From Ischnura elegans (taxonomy: Eukaryota; Arthropoda; Insecta; Odonata; Coenagrionidae), in the NCBI RefSeq assembly GCF_921293095.1, contig NC_060250.1, forward strand, positions 114,834,629-114,898,628: a DNA stretch of 64,000 nt, written 5' to 3'. Shown here one piece after another: positions 11,726 to 23,520 of the stretch (positions are counted from its first letter, which is position 1; each line of letters opens with the position of its first letter). A program made the position numbers and the translations under genes. The notes beneath the pieces are model-generated. The model made no database searches, was not told the origin of the DNA, and saw only the letters and a list, made by a program, of their open reading frames with translations.

Positions 11726-12911
11726 TCTCATGGCAATTCATGCACATTTCACCGCCGTTCTCGCGCCAGGCTTCGAAATATTACTCAAATACAGAGATTT
11801 CATCGTGTAGAATATTTTGTTTATCATTTTGTCAAAAATCCAAATCATAAATCCGTATCAGTCCACTAGAATCGAAAACCTAAACAATCAGGTCATCATC
11901 ATCACGGTTGTTGTGTATCGATCGGAACTCCAACAGGTCTACTGATGGAGACAGGCAGTCTCTTGACTGTAACGGAAGGTGGAATTCGATCCAAACGGGG
12001 AACAAAAAGGGAAAAGAAGGGAGAAAGGCAGAAGAGAAACATGTCTGACAGGTATATAAAAAAAGAGATTGAATTAAAAAAACAAAGGATTGGAAAATGT
12101 ATCCATGGAAACATCGGGCGATGGAAAGAGAAAAAAGGCAAATGAAAAGTTTGAACCGCGGGACAAGGTGACACCGTGGCAGTGAGACGTAGGAACTGGT
12201 TGGCGGGAATTCTTCGATTTGCTTTACCACGATTGAAGACCACGATGGAAATTGAAGAAATAAAGTAGCTCGAGGCCTGAGAGAAGAATCGACGGAGGAA
12301 GAGAATTAAAAAACGAGAATACAGAATAACCTGTCAAAGAAGGTGTTAAAGGCAATGAAATTAGAGCTGAAACGAAACTGAACCACCTTCAGTACGTAAT
12401 ATTGAAGTTTAAGGTCATTTCGTATGGTATGGTGTGGTATTTGAAGGAGGCGACCGACAGCTGAGGTAATTTGCGCTAGTGAAATTGAATTAGAATCTTT
12501 TGAACACCCTAGTCAAGTACTATTCACTGAAGTACAGCTGTAAGTATTCCTGTATATCCTGTGGCAACTGGAAATGATATTCGTGCATAAGTATTAATTC
12601 TTTTAACCTCACCGTTTTGGACCACGTTTCAGATTCACAGGGCGTTCGTAGAAAAAAATTAGGGTTGACCGAATGTATTCTATCTTTATTTGGCCTACTT
12701 ATTACAACAAACCTTCGCATATAATGAATTGAAATTGATTAGTGGTGTTTCTTCGTCGCATCGATTTTTTTTACGGAATAAACTTCACAATTACATGGTA
12801 GTAAAGGCTGCTCGTGGGCTCCACGGGATAATCTCCTCCATAAATGCCGACTTTTAGAGGTACGAGTCGTACTCCATCATCAAAGCTGAATGAACCTCAT
12901 TCAGCCATGAT
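11726..12911. other. Intergenic; part shared with 18,590 region
   Basis: Around 12430-12475 the sequence (GGTATTTGAAGGAGGCGACC...CAGCTGAGGTAATTTGCGC) is the same as the DNA flanking the hAT-like element at 18619-18929 but without that element. Two overlapping 110-codon minus-strand frames at 11880-12243 are low-complexity and show no motif. Confidence 0.45.
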
Positions 12912-13451
12912 CAGTGACGTCATGGCAAAATTAGCAATCCCGAAACGCACTTTCCTTAACTTTTCTTAGAAGTGAAATATTACTCCGAGTCTTTTTTTTT
13001 TGTTACAAGTTATTATTTAAATTTTATCACATTTTTTGTTATGGTAACGAATGTATGCATGTTGGAAATTTTGAGGCAACAAAATTGATAAAAATGTTAT
13101 TTGACTATTGAGGAGAAGCAGCTTTTAGATGAGATACGGAGGAGACAGAAGGTATGGATGAAGCGAGTACTTAGCGGGGAGGGGATGTTGAAAACAGTGT
13201 TAGAGGGTAGAATGTTGGGTAATTGAGGGAGAGGAAGGAAAATTAAAGACTTTTAGATAGCATGAAAGGGAGTAGGTCTTATTGTGAATTGAAGAGGGAA
13301 GTGCATACTGGAAGGGGAGGCTACTGGAATTCTTCTTAAGTACTACATGGAAACTTACCTTAATCGGTAGAATACTTTAATAATAGTAATGTCTTTTGTT
13401 AACAAGTGCCGGAACGGTGTTCCGGCGCGTTTCGGCACCGTAACACCACTG
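12912..13451. mobile_element. hAT-like MITE split by an RTE fragment
   Basis: Left end CAGTGACGTCATGGCAAAATT; right end GGCACCGTAACACCACTG. The flanking 8-mers GCCATGAT (12904-12911) and GCCCTGAT (13452-13459) match at seven of eight positions, a hAT-type duplication. The body matches the inverted copy at 19744-19977, which lacks the middle 280 bp. That middle part is an RTE-like 3' end (13110-13390). Confidence 0.78.
13110..13390 (+). mobile_element. RTE-like LINE 3' end inserted in a MITE
   Basis: Frames in this stretch read like the C-terminus of RTE-type polyproteins, for example LLDEIRRRQKVWMKRVL and a glycine/arginine-rich stretch after it. It is followed by a characteristic tail, TCTTCTTAAGTACTACATGG, then ACCTTAATCGGTAGAATAC and a short TAATAATAG-type run. 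It is closely related to 25602-25891. A fragment of the same tail is at 34695-34785. It is 5'-truncated, as usual for LINE insertions. Confidence 0.75.
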
Positions 13452-13663
13452 GCCCTGATGATGTAGTACTACTCGTGCCCCGAAACGTCGGCAGCCATGG
13501 GGTAATTACCCGATGGAGCACCCGAGCAACCTTCACTACCAGTATACACGCCGGGAAATCATCACATCTTATTGCTCAATTCCATATTATATCCATGTTA
13601 CTTTTCTTTCCAACGTATCTTCTTCCACAATTCACGGCTAGAATTAACACGCGACGCCGGAAT

Positions 13664-13810
13664 CAGTATCGCAGCGAGGGGGAGCTGGTTTTTGGGGGTT
13701 TACACAGTATACACGTCCCCTTCCCCAAGAGCTCAAAGAAATTTGTAGGTTAAATCCATTTTACTTAATTGGATTAATATTGCCACTGAATAAGTATATG
13801 TTGGTTTATT
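13664..13810 (+). mobile_element. Partial CAGTGGCG-type hAT-like MITE
   Basis: It begins CAGTATCGCAGCGAGGGGG and continues with TTAAATCCATTTTACTTAATTGG, matching the left half of the elements at 18619-18929 and (inverted) 32748-33042. The right half was not found, so this copy is truncated. Confidence 0.6.
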
Positions 13811-15238
13811 TCCTTTTAATGGTCTCAACGCCACCATAGGATTTTGGTGGTCAATTTATGAACTAATTACCATATTAAATTTTAAATACTGAATAAAAAT
13901 CGAGATACGGATCCAATCTTAATTAAATTGTTAGAATATTCTATTGTCATCTGGTTATGAGTTATCCTGAAAATTTCAGCGTGATAGCAGATCGGAAAGT
14001 GGGTTAAAATTGACTTTGACCCGGACGAGATGATAAACAATAAAGCGAGTTTATAAAAAGTTATAAAAAAGGTAAAACATCGTAATCTCTGTAAGAACGT
14101 AAAATCCTCAAGAAAATCAGAGGGATAATAAAAAAGGCAAAAAGATGTTTATCTATGTAATTGTGGAAAAAATGGTAAACTAAATTTTTTGAACAGAATT
14201 TAAATCTAGTCTCATCATTTTAATTTTTGTATAAGAAGCGATATTATGGTATTCATAACTACAGGTTATAATGAAAGACACTTTGTTTCTTCCATAAGTT
14301 TATAAAAATATTTCTATTTTATTATCGGTTTTTATTTTTTTATAAACTTGTGGAAGAAACAAAGTGCCTTTAATTATTAATATGGAGCCCTTCCACCACG
14401 TACGTGCTTCAAGTTTCGATTTAATTACTGGTTATAACTTAAAATAGGTTAAACTTCATCCCTGAAGAACGCCTTTGCTCGGTTATAAGAAAACATTGTC
14501 CTTTCCTACCGCGTGCCACGTCAATTCCAGTATAGTTTTTTTACAGTAGGAATTAATTTATGCACGTATTTACGCAATATATTCATGAACAATTAATATA
14601 CATAAATACATGCATATATACGTCGCACATTCACTTCATCTCGTCTCCTTGACACTTCAGAACAAATTCGTCGGCATCTGCGGTCTCCCCTCCGTGCACA
14701 TAAATAAGTGTTCCCTTTACGGCAAGTTAAAAATAAATTTCTCTCCAAAAATGTTAAACGCTCCTCCCTCATACAGGAATTCACGCGTGCATACCTCGTA
14801 CGCACGAGTGCAACGCCTCATTTCTTGATTCGATTCCGAGAATACTTCTCCTTCGAGAGGAGGCCGAAATCGCAACGAGGGCGATTCGTGGCAGAGCAAG
14901 GTCGAGAAACCGAAGGTATATAAAAAAATCCTGATTATAGCAGCAGACGGATCAAAATGAAATGAGTTAAAAGTCGTCATACATTTCTCTTCGTCCCTGT
15001 CCGACAGCATGCGACCCCCTACCTCTCACTTGAACGGCATCCGAGGTGGAAGTTGTCAGACCTCATTATGAGCAACTCAAAGGCCTGCGACAGGGAAGAC
15101 CTCGAGTGGATCGCGGATCTCGGTGAAATGAGAGAGCTGACGGCAGGTGGATGGGAGTTAAAATTGTGTCGGGGATTGAGACGGAAGTATAAAAAAATGC
15201 TGGTCATTATCAAGGATGACGTATTGCATCTACGCTAA
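13811..15238. other. AT-rich, one hairpin, otherwise nothing recognised
   Basis: Apart from the inverted repeat at 14274-14371 nothing could be supported. Overlapping frames on both strands between 14593 and 15238 appear to be chance frames in a locally GC-richer patch. Confidence 0.4.
14274..14371. repeat. Short foldback with ~34-bp arms
   Basis: The left arm (14274-14310) starts AAAGACACTTTGTTTCTTCC. The right arm (14335-14371) is its reverse complement with about two mismatches, separated by a ~25-base AT-rich loop. The size and near-perfect pairing fit either a tiny MITE or a hairpin that could resemble a microRNA precursor if transcribed. Confidence 0.75.
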
Positions 15239-15239
15239 A

Positions 15240-15805
15240 TAATACCCTGCGAGCCACCTGTAGGGTTTTTGGCAGAGGGTGACCAATCACCAGTATACAG
15301 CAGGCAATTGGACCTCCACATGCACACCACACGGTCCAAAAAACGTCACACATACTAACAAATTATACTACCACATGCTGTTAGAAATAGTAATAAAATT
15401 CAGAAACACGCATTGAGTTATACCTAAGTTATAAGGCTACACTACAAGTCATCTAATCTATTTGTGAGGTCTAACGCTGCCGTTATTATCTCTTATTTAT
15501 CGTGGAAAAAAGTAAGTCTTAATCTTTCTGCTCTACAGTCTATCTCTCTTATTTTATTTATGTGATCTGATCTTCAGTAGTATGTTGGCATTCGTAAGAT
15601 ATGGCTAACTTCGTTAGAAAAGACACTGCTCTTGAATTCATCCAAAAGGTTTAGACTATTTTTCAGTCTACGGTCTGACTGAGATTCCCATCCGAGTTTA
15701 TCTAAGAGGTCAGTTACTCTAACAAGACTATCGTAACGACCTATCACCTACCCTGCAGCTCTTCTTTGAACGCGTTCTGTTGTTTTTATCAAAGGAATAA
15801 CCTTA
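15240..15805 (-). pseudogene. Jockey/CR1-like LINE, C-terminus and 3' end
   Basis: On the minus strand about 15787-15580 reads ERVQRRAAG, then GRYDSLVRVTDLLDKLGWES and FKSSVFSNEVSHILRMPTYY, then (15570-15530) RSDHINKIREIDC. This is the conserved C-terminal tail of arthropod Jockey/CR1-type LINE polymerases. It contains stops (for example after RRAAG and after PTYY). The remaining ~240 bp down to 15240 is 3' untranslated tail. A related frame tail occurs at 27733 (minus) and 44570-44940 (plus). Confidence 0.78.
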
Positions 15806-16166
15806 TTTTAGCACCATTGACAGGAGTATGGAAAAACGAAAGAATAAACTTTGCTAGGTTCCCTAATATATTTGGAAAATCACAACCCGGGTTTCATAAC
15901 ACAGTTACATCGTCAGGTATTTGCCATGTCAACTATGTTATTAAACCCGGGTCGTCTATTCATTTCTTTCATTTTAGATAATAGAAAGGTTTCACACAGT
16001 TTAGCCTGAGATCATCAGTTATATTGATGAGAGTGATTGATCACAAGAAGATCAAAGTCAAGTTTAGTAAAACTTCGAAAGCAAGGTCGCGGGTCAATAT
16101 AGACGTATACGTTTTACTTCGTATCTATAACGCCAACGTCACCGATCTCTATCCCGGTAGAGACGG

Positions 16167-16427
16167 TTAACCCATTATAACCCAATGTTGCTTTTAAGCA
16201 ACATCAAAAATGCATTAATTTTCAGCTCTGTTTAGGAAATATCTAAACTACTCATTATTTTGTGGAGTAAATTTCAATGACGAAATATATAGCTTCCACA
16301 GTAATTATGATTGAGTGCAAAGTTTCTCAACTTTTGTTTTGTTTCTCACACACAACTCAAGTTTTGAAAGTGAAAAATCTTGAAATTTTGTCATTCCCAG
16401 AGGCTTCTCTGGGTTATAAAGCGTTAA
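16167..16427. mobile_element. piggyBac-like TTAA MITE, copy 2
   Basis: Bounded by TTAA at 16167-16170 and 16424-16427, with ends TTAACCCATTATAACCCA and TGGGTTATAAAGCGTTAA. It shares the body of copies 1 and 3, with a small internal expansion around 16330-16355. Confidence 0.85.
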
Positions 16428-17610
16428 AAAATCAGCGCGGCATTCAAAGTTTCAGTGGTGCAAGGTTAGTTTCTATTTAGAAGGAAATGAATAGCTGAAA
16501 TCGAAATTTGGTGCCGTCGTGCAATTTTTCTCTTCAAGTCTGTTGCCGTGACCAGGATGTCATCAGATTAATAGTAAACATATTCCTTTTGTTACGAGTA
16601 ATTAATTTTCCACGGATCGCAAAGATTACATCATTGGGAGAGGGAATTCGATTTATCAACAAAGTCCTATTTCGAAAAAAAAAGTTTGTGAAATGTGTTT
16701 TTTTAATTCTTCCTATTGCTCCTCATTTCTCTTCATAACACCCCATCCTCGTACATGAAGTGCTAAGAATAATAAAAAATCGCTCAACTTGCATGGAAAT
16801 ACTTTATAATTTCGTCTAAAACAGTGCAATAGGAATAAAATACATATTATAAAAAAATAGCTTACAAAACTACGGATAAATTGGTATATAGTGAAGTTGA
16901 AATGAAGTTTGACTCTAAAGTGCCCGTCGGGAATTAAATTTTCCGCTCATTATAGCTATGAACAAATTACGACGGAAAGCTAATGTTTATAAAAGTTACT
17001 TAAAACGCTAAAAGGATATTTCTTTGAGGAGAACAACAATGAAGGAAGGGATTAAAAATAATTCATGCTTTTCGATCATTCAGCCTCCCGTGAAGCTCAT
17101 ACTCTTTAGCAAGGCGAGTTCATATTTCTATCTCCAATAATTTTGATTAGAGGGGGATAGACAAAGGTTTAAGAACGCTAAATATGCTTCTGCGTTTCAT
17201 CAATTCATAGCCTTGTTGTATAAGTTATGCAACGAATGATGCAATTTGTAATGTAGTGTAGACAGCCATGTTTGATACCTATAATTTTCTCTCCACACCA
17301 TGTCCATCCACTCAGCCAGATCTCAGCCAATCACCACTCCCAGAGTCCAGAACTTCGTGAAGCCTTGCTCCTCACTTCAAGTAGGACTACACAAGGGAAA
17401 GAAAAGTAAAAATTAGTTAGATCAAGATGTAGAGACGTCAAATTCACAAGCAAATAAAATAGTCTTCTTGTATTACGAATTCTATTACTATAGCTCGCGA
17501 TGTTACGTCCGTTAAAAGCCAATTAACATTTTATCGGCACTTATCCATCACTTTCCGTAGACGATGGCAAGTTAAAAACTTCACTTATGATCTTGAAATA
17601 TAAATAATAG
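16428..17610. other. Intergenic, nothing recognised
   Basis: No repeats, hairpins or coding similarity were identified. Confidence 0.4.
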
Positions 17611-17830
17611 TTAACCCTTTTGAACACTGACCAGGACGTCAAATTTGAAAATCTACTTCAGTATTTCCCAAGGTGTAAAATATTCACTTTTAGAACACAC
17701 GTAAGATTTGATAAAGATGGACTCTTGAACATCCAGAAATTTTCAAGGCAATAACGCCGGTGAGATGAGTATTACGCCACGAAGAGAGGTAACACAAAAC
17801 CAATCGAGATGGGGTGTTACGTCCTCTTAA
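17611..17830. mobile_element. Possible second TTAA-bounded MITE
   Basis: A TTAA at 17611-17614 starts TTAACCCTTTTGAACACTG, and a TTAA at 17827-17830 is preceded by GGTGTTACGTCCTC. GGACGT words occur near both ends in opposite senses. The right TTAA is also the left bound of the next MITE, which would make the two abut at one TTAA. Only weak end symmetry supports this. Confidence 0.3.
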
Positions 17831-18056
17831 CCCTTTATAACACAATGTTGCTTCTAAGCAACACCAAAAATGCTTAAACTTTTAGCTCTATTTAGGAGAT
17901 AGCTAAACTACCTACTATTTTGTAATGTAAATTTTAATGACGAAATATTAAACTGCCACGATAATTATCATTGAGTGTGAAATGTTCAAGTTTACAAAAT
18001 GAAAAATATTCAAATTTGATTTCTCCCAGAATCAGCTCTGGGTTAGAGAGGGTTAA
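17827..18056. mobile_element. piggyBac-like TTAA MITE, copy 3
   Basis: Bounded by TTAA at 17827-17830 and 18053-18056, with ends TTAACCCTTTATAACACA and TGGGTTAGAGAGGGTTAA. The body is collinear with copies 1 and 2. Confidence 0.85.
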
Positions 18057-18610
18057 GCGGTCCTAGCTGGAAGTAATGGAAGCGGTAGTGGATAGTCTCT
18101 TTAGCGAGGTTTTTCCAGGGCGAATAAAAAGCTTTCCCTTTGCCATTCATCCCTGATCTTCCTCAACGTCGGGCACTTTGGCTACCAGCACTTTATTTTT
18201 ATTTTTTTAAATCCTTCTGCACCACACATTTGGCACGTCTGAGTCACCACGACGCCGCCTCCTCTGCTTTGACGTCGTGGAAAAACAAAGCGAGCTGCAC
18301 TCAGATAATAGGGGAGGGAGGACGCGTAGGCAGAGAATGGGCACGAGTGAGGAGGACACGTCTCACAGTTCCTCCCGGTTCAGCGTTCTCCCACGAGGCG
18401 ATTGATATTCGTATCGCGCGACGCGGTCCGCCATATTGATCCCCCTCCCCATTGCATATTCCGTCGCCGAACGGCTTCGTCTGCTACGTCCGTCCTCTCC
18501 ATACACTCCCCGATTATCACATGGTTCCAGCGGAATCATAGAAGACAGTCCTGAAGAGAATACGTGGCTGTTAATGGCACGCATTTCTATTTCGTCCGGC
18601 ATGGCATGGT
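18057..18610. other. GC-richer stretch, nothing recognised
   Basis: Frames of 89-99 codons exist on both strands (18140-18705) but contradict each other and have no motif. The region is more GC-rich than its surroundings, which lengthens chance frames. Confidence 0.35.
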
Positions 18611-18618
18611 ATTTGAGG

Positions 18619-18929
18619 CAGTGGCGCAGCAAGAGGTTCTGGGGGATAAACAGTAAACACCCCCAGAACTCAGAGAAAATTTTAACATTAATCCATTTTA
18701 CATAATTGGATTGATATCGCTAATAAATAGTGAATAGTGTACGGATTAATAAAATATCCCTCAGAAAGCCGTAAAACTCACAATTTTCAACCATTTATCT
18801 TCAAATTCCGCAATTTATTAATCCCGCAACTACGGCTTATCCTGATGGGTATTCCATACCGCCACACACCCCGGTATTAGTTGCACCTAAACTCCCCCCC
18901 CTTAGCCTTAATTCCTAGCTGCGCCCCTG
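18619..18929 (+). mobile_element. CAGTGGCG-type hAT-like MITE
   Basis: Ends CAGTGGCGCAGCAAGAGG and CCTAGCTGCGCCCCTG, flanked by ATTTGAGG (18611-18618) and TTTGGAGG (18930-18937), six of eight matching. It is an inverted relative of 32748-33042 over its full length. The flanks match 12430-12475, where the element is missing. Confidence 0.82.
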
Positions 18930-18937
18930 TTTGGAGG

Positions 18938-19735
18938 TGGCGACCGACAGTTGAGGTCATTTGCGCCATGAGGGAAGGGCAGGGAGGGAAGGGTGGAGGG
19001 AAACCCGGCGTCGGAATTAGCCTGCTCTTAACGAAAGGAGCCAAGAGGACCACGACTTGTGTCTCGGTGTTTTGAGTCTCGATTTGAGTCTCGAATATCG
19101 AGACTCAAAGCACCGATCGCGGCGATGATGGCGCGATACAAGGGGACTGCATGGAGGAGGCCCAATTTCATCCCATTGTAGGCTGATTTCTGCTGCCGCT
19201 TCGGTAGCATTTTCATCGTTTTTTTTCAATTTCCGCAGCGCAACGATGAGTGTGCGATTCACTTTTTTTCCAATATTGCGCAGTAAAATGTCTCTAATAG
19301 CGAAAAAATAGCACTGAAAAGTTGTTAATTTGATGATTAGTGTACGGATTTCGGTAAATACCCCTAATAATACCTTATTTTCCTATGATACTCGTATCAC
19401 TTTGTCGGTCAGCGACACGAGTGGCGACTTTTGTCAACCCATTCAAATGCGCGGTGGATGACAACACATATAGAGAACGACTTGATAACCCTCTTTCGTA
19501 ATATTCGTGGCGCGAACATAATTGGCCAATATGGCCGACGTGTCGAGGATAGTGTTATGATGATAACATTGGTGTAATAGGAGGAATCGTCGAGCCACGG
19601 CGAAAAATTTAGTAGTACATGTCAATGAAGATTTTTCTTAGTTTTGAGGAAGTATTTTGGTACCTATGGGCAACGGCAAATAGCAATTATGATTCAGGCA
19701 GTAATAAATTATAACTGGAATATCGGCTACTAACG
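18938..19735. other. Intergenic, nothing recognised
   Basis: A short local inverted repeat (TCTCGA...TCGAGA words, about 19066-19106) is the only structure. No coding similarity. Confidence 0.35.
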
Positions 19736-19743
19736 GTGATTAC

Positions 19744-19977
19744 CAGAGGTGTCATGGTGCCGGAACTGGTTAACAAAAGACATAATAGTCAAATGACACT
19801 TGAAACGATTTGTTGCCTCAAAATTACACATATATACATTGGTAAACAAAACAAAAAATTGTAATAAAATGTAAATAATAACTAGTAATAAAAGAACAAA
19901 CAGAGTAATATTTCCATTCTTAAAAAAAGTTAAGGGAAGTGCGTTCCGGCACTGATAATTTTGCCATGACGTCGCTG
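19744..19977 (-). mobile_element. hAT-like MITE, unsplit relative of 12912-13451
   Basis: Ends CAGAGGTGTCATGG and CCATGACGTCGCTG form an imperfect inverted repeat. Flanks GTGATTAC and GTGGCGAC agree at five of eight positions. In reverse complement it is collinear with both halves of 12912-13451 and reads straight through the point where that copy carries the RTE fragment. Confidence 0.75.
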
Positions 19978-19985
19978 GTGGCGAC

Positions 19986-20421
19986 GACTCAAGCGACCTA
20001 AACTAACGACCACAAATGCGTGACTCAGGTAAAAAAAACACTGTTCTTAGCAGAGCAGAAAAGAAAAAGGGTAATATGTTGGTTATTTTAAACGCCTTAC
20101 ACCCACAAACCAACGTCACAGTAAATTATGAAATCTATTAAAAGGGCTACTAAAAGGCATTATGCTCAAATATGAATGAACAAAATATATTACTTACGCC
20201 GTTATAATAGTGTTATACTAACAAAATAACAAGGTAAATAAAATATACCAAACATTACCAATGATTTCTCAACGTGGTTTCCCATGGTAATTGCTTGGTA
20301 TCCTAGGAGCTCTACTTCCAAATTCGGCCGATATGAAGCGTTTCAATCGTCTGGATTCTCGATAGCTAAGGATGAGACCCACTCGAACGATCAATATTCG
20401 CGAAGAATAACGCGTAAAAAC
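19986..20421. other. Intergenic, nothing recognised
   Basis: AT-rich; no terminal repeats or coding similarity found. Confidence 0.35.
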
Positions 20422-21021
20422 CAGGGATGGTAAGTGAAAAGAAACGAAAGTCAAAACCAGTAAAATTTCAACAGTTTTGTTCCTGGAAGCGAAATATAGA
20501 AACGAAAAGAAATGGATTTAAACTCGGAGAGCTTAACTCGGGGTCGAATCAAAATCGGAGTCAATACAGCTTCGGGTCGAAACTAAACTAAAACTCTGAT
20601 ACGAAACGAAACGCGGATAATGTTTCGCACCGGAAAGACCACGTGCTTCACCTTCGAACAGTTTAGTTTCGATTGATAGATTAGATGCATAGGTCACTCA
20701 TATTTTTACCACTAACAGGTGAACGGTGAACGCAAACTGGTCATTCGATTCCAAGCTCCATGTTTTAACCTCTCCACACGCATGTCAAACGTAATGGGTC
20801 GAAACTATTCCCTCTTACTCCCCTCCACTCAACGATAAAACTTGACTATGAGCAGTGGATTTTCGAATCATTTAGTCTCGTTCCCGGGAATTAAGTTACC
20901 TTCGGGTCGAAACTCCTTGGTGATTTTAATTTCGTGCGGGAACGAAACTAAACCTACTAGTATTTTCGTTTCGCTTCGGGTCGAAACAAACATTTTCGTT
21001 TCGTTTCACTCGCCATCCCTG
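20422..21021. mobile_element. hAT-like MITE (CAGGGATGG ends)
   Basis: A 600-bp element starting CAGGGATGGTAAGTGAAAAG and ending TTTCACTCGCCATCCCTG. The subterminal parts are crowded with GAAACGAAA/TTTCGTTTC and TTCGGGTCGAAAC words in opposite senses. Flanks GTAAAAAC and GATAAAAC match at six of eight positions, consistent with an aged 8-bp duplication. No transposase. Confidence 0.82.
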
Positions 21022-21602
21022 GATAAAACGTATGCTCTAGCATGGCACCATCACTTCATGTAACAAGTGATGCAGTCACGCAAATACGAGTGGAAATTTG
21101 TTTAAACCATGGGTGAAATTCGTCGTGTAAATACTATTTGGCTTATGTTAGCTAGAACACGAAGCCAGATCTACCGATAGCCAATCAGGGATGTTACCAG
21201 TTCCCGGCCAATAAGGCTCGGTATCTCGACTATGCCAAATGATTTTCCCACAACAATTTCACCTTTGCAGTAAATTATGCTATCTTCTAAAAATGTTTCG
21301 GGATAAATGTATAGTCAACCCTTAACAGCATTTTTCTGTATATCAAAATTAATGATTAAAACATGAATTATACATGTATAAACGACTATTGCCAACGAGA
21401 AAAACGCATCCCATTCTTAATTCTCTCAAATGACATGGTTTTCGAAAATATTTATTATTTTATTTTTAATGAGAAATTAATTGTTAAAAAATTAATATAT
21501 TAATTCCTACGACTCCATTTACCATGATATTGATGTCCTAGAAAATGTTAACATCGCTTAAGTAACAGCACCATAAGTCATTTAGACAAATATTTTTAAA
21601 AA
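21022..21602. other. Intergenic, nothing recognised
   Basis: No feature could be supported. Confidence 0.35.
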
Positions 21603-21845
21603 GGGGGCGCGGACTACGCTTCCTTGTGGAACACCTGGTGCCACTTGATCTATACAGGAGCTATTCCGTCCAGAACTACATTTTGCTTACAACCGCTCAA
21701 GAAGTCGCGTACTCAGTTGACTTCTTTTTTTTAACCTGCAAGGCTGTAATTTGTATAAAGAATTCTGCGAGGTATCGTGTCTAATGTTCTCTTAAAATCT
21801 AAAAATCATCCTAAACATATATTTCTGATATGCTCCGCATAAAAC
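21603..21845 (-). pseudogene. Jockey/CR1-like reverse transcriptase fragment
   Basis: On the minus strand DFKRTLDTIPRRILYTNYS corresponds to motif A of a LINE polymerase, with the catalytic aspartate context LDFKKAFD.VPH worn to DFKRTLDTIP. Across frameshifts DFLSGCKQNVVLDGIAPV and then VPQGSV-like text (reverse complement of CTTCCTTGTGGAACACC) correspond to the stretch up to motif B. Only this middle slice survives. Confidence 0.7.
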
Positions 21846-23233
21846 TGATCCAAGACGAATCCAATGACGGAATCAAATCGAAACTATAAGCATACCTACC
21901 CGAGTTACATTTAGTTCTATTTTTTTCACAGGCTGCTGTACTAAAAGAAAACTTCATGTGCCAGCCATAGGACGTTTAAAGATTTCATTGCTCTGTGCCA
22001 TGGAAGGCGCTGCTAGGTCCTCTCTTCTGCCAAAACAAGGGTTACGACCTAGTCGTAAACTATACGACACACGTTTACGGCCTCACCTCCAGGATTTGCA
22101 AACATCCGAAATGAAAAACTGCTCGTTTTGATACTAGGAAATAAATAACTTATATCTACTGTGCTTTTGAGGAATACTAAGAATGCTATAGTTCCCCAAA
22201 AATCTTGAGGGTATGCTCTACTTTAATAAGATCAAACGCAGTAACTATCCCTACAAGCAGAGAATATCTTCAGCCGAAAACACCTTGATTTTAGGTGTTC
22301 CACATTTTAAACAGATGTGTTTTGGAAATTATCTCTCGTTCGATTAAGTGGTCATTTGCTAGTTTAACGACGGGCGATTGCAATATGAGCAGAAGAGATG
22401 CATTTACGATGTTTACAAGAAATAGCAATAGCCTCCGACTGAAGGGTTTTGGATTAAAATATCGAGTGAAACATTTGTACTTCTCCAAATAAAAATCCCC
22501 GAAATGGAAAGGGTACTGGCTCACCTACCTTCAAAACCAAACTTCTAGGAGAAATGCTATTCCAGTGAAGGAATAGCAACGACTTAATACCTGTTTGAGA
22601 TACCAGGAATAATTTAATCAGAGCCACAAAATACCTGGACACATTTTGCGGTTGCAAACGGAGATTAAATATGTGTACGGTGTATTTTAGCTTCCACGCA
22701 TGCACGATGAAACATTATTCTAAGTTTGCGACACCGCCGAGGATATAATTACTGGCCTAAAATAACATCGTCGAACGACCAAGTAATAGTCCAACCTCTC
22801 CAATATAGCACAACTTTTGTCAAAGTTGCAGCGACACTTTGGATCAATCGCATAGTCACAACGTAAGTTAATGTCAGTACTAAACTTAAAAGTGATGGTA
22901 TTTACCCTGGAACGAAACGAACCATGCGCTACATAATAATTGACATTTAATGATACATATACATTGATATTGAGTCTTTTCCCAAAAATGATAATTAATT
23001 TACGAAATTAACAGTATCAGCCGCGATTAAAATGAAGTTCTCCTCATTTCTTAATTATTCTACCAATGAGTCACAAAGATACATGATGATGCTCTCGTTA
23101 TCTAAGTGCTATTAAATCATCACATTCACGAGAAAATAGAGGGACGATTTCACCTTCGGGACAAGAATCGAATTCTACATAGCTCTTCCGTATCTACGAC
23201 CGATAGGCTATAAACAATTGAAGTCGACATGCA

Positions 23234-23520
23234 TCAGGCGAGCATGGCCTCATTTTTAAGATTAATGGGTGAAACTGCTTCGCTTACACAGACAATGTGG
23301 TAGCTTGTGTGTGTGTTGGCATCATTTGCGGTAACTAAAACAAGCGCAGGTACGTGAAGCAGCGTTTCATCTCTTCGATACGCCCAATTATTCGCAAGTA
23401 AAAGCACGGTTACGACGATCATGGAACAAATGAGTAGCAGAGACCGCAGCGCATTACAATTCGTGCTTTTTTCACCCTGCGTCCTCGCCGACAATCCCTC
23501 TACACCAAAGAAAGCTGCAA
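23234..23520 (-). CDS. Possible exon with a transmembrane segment (uncertain)
   Basis: A minus-strand frame is open from about 23520 to 23234 without an ATG at its start. It reads GVEGLSARTQGEKS, then a 20-residue hydrophobic run (LLLICSMIVVTVLLLA) and a charged WAYRRDE. A possible splice acceptor (GGCATTGCAG) lies just upstream near 23520, but its polypyrimidine tract is weak, and I found no convincing donor. This could be one exon of a membrane protein or simply a chance frame. Confidence 0.2.

Noticed and set aside
13440-13495. A CTGATGATG ... CGAAACGTCG layout looking like a hammerhead ribozyme core
   Set aside because: The CTGATGA part spans the right target duplication of the MITE at 12912-13451, so the layout was created by an insertion, and no flanking stems pair properly.
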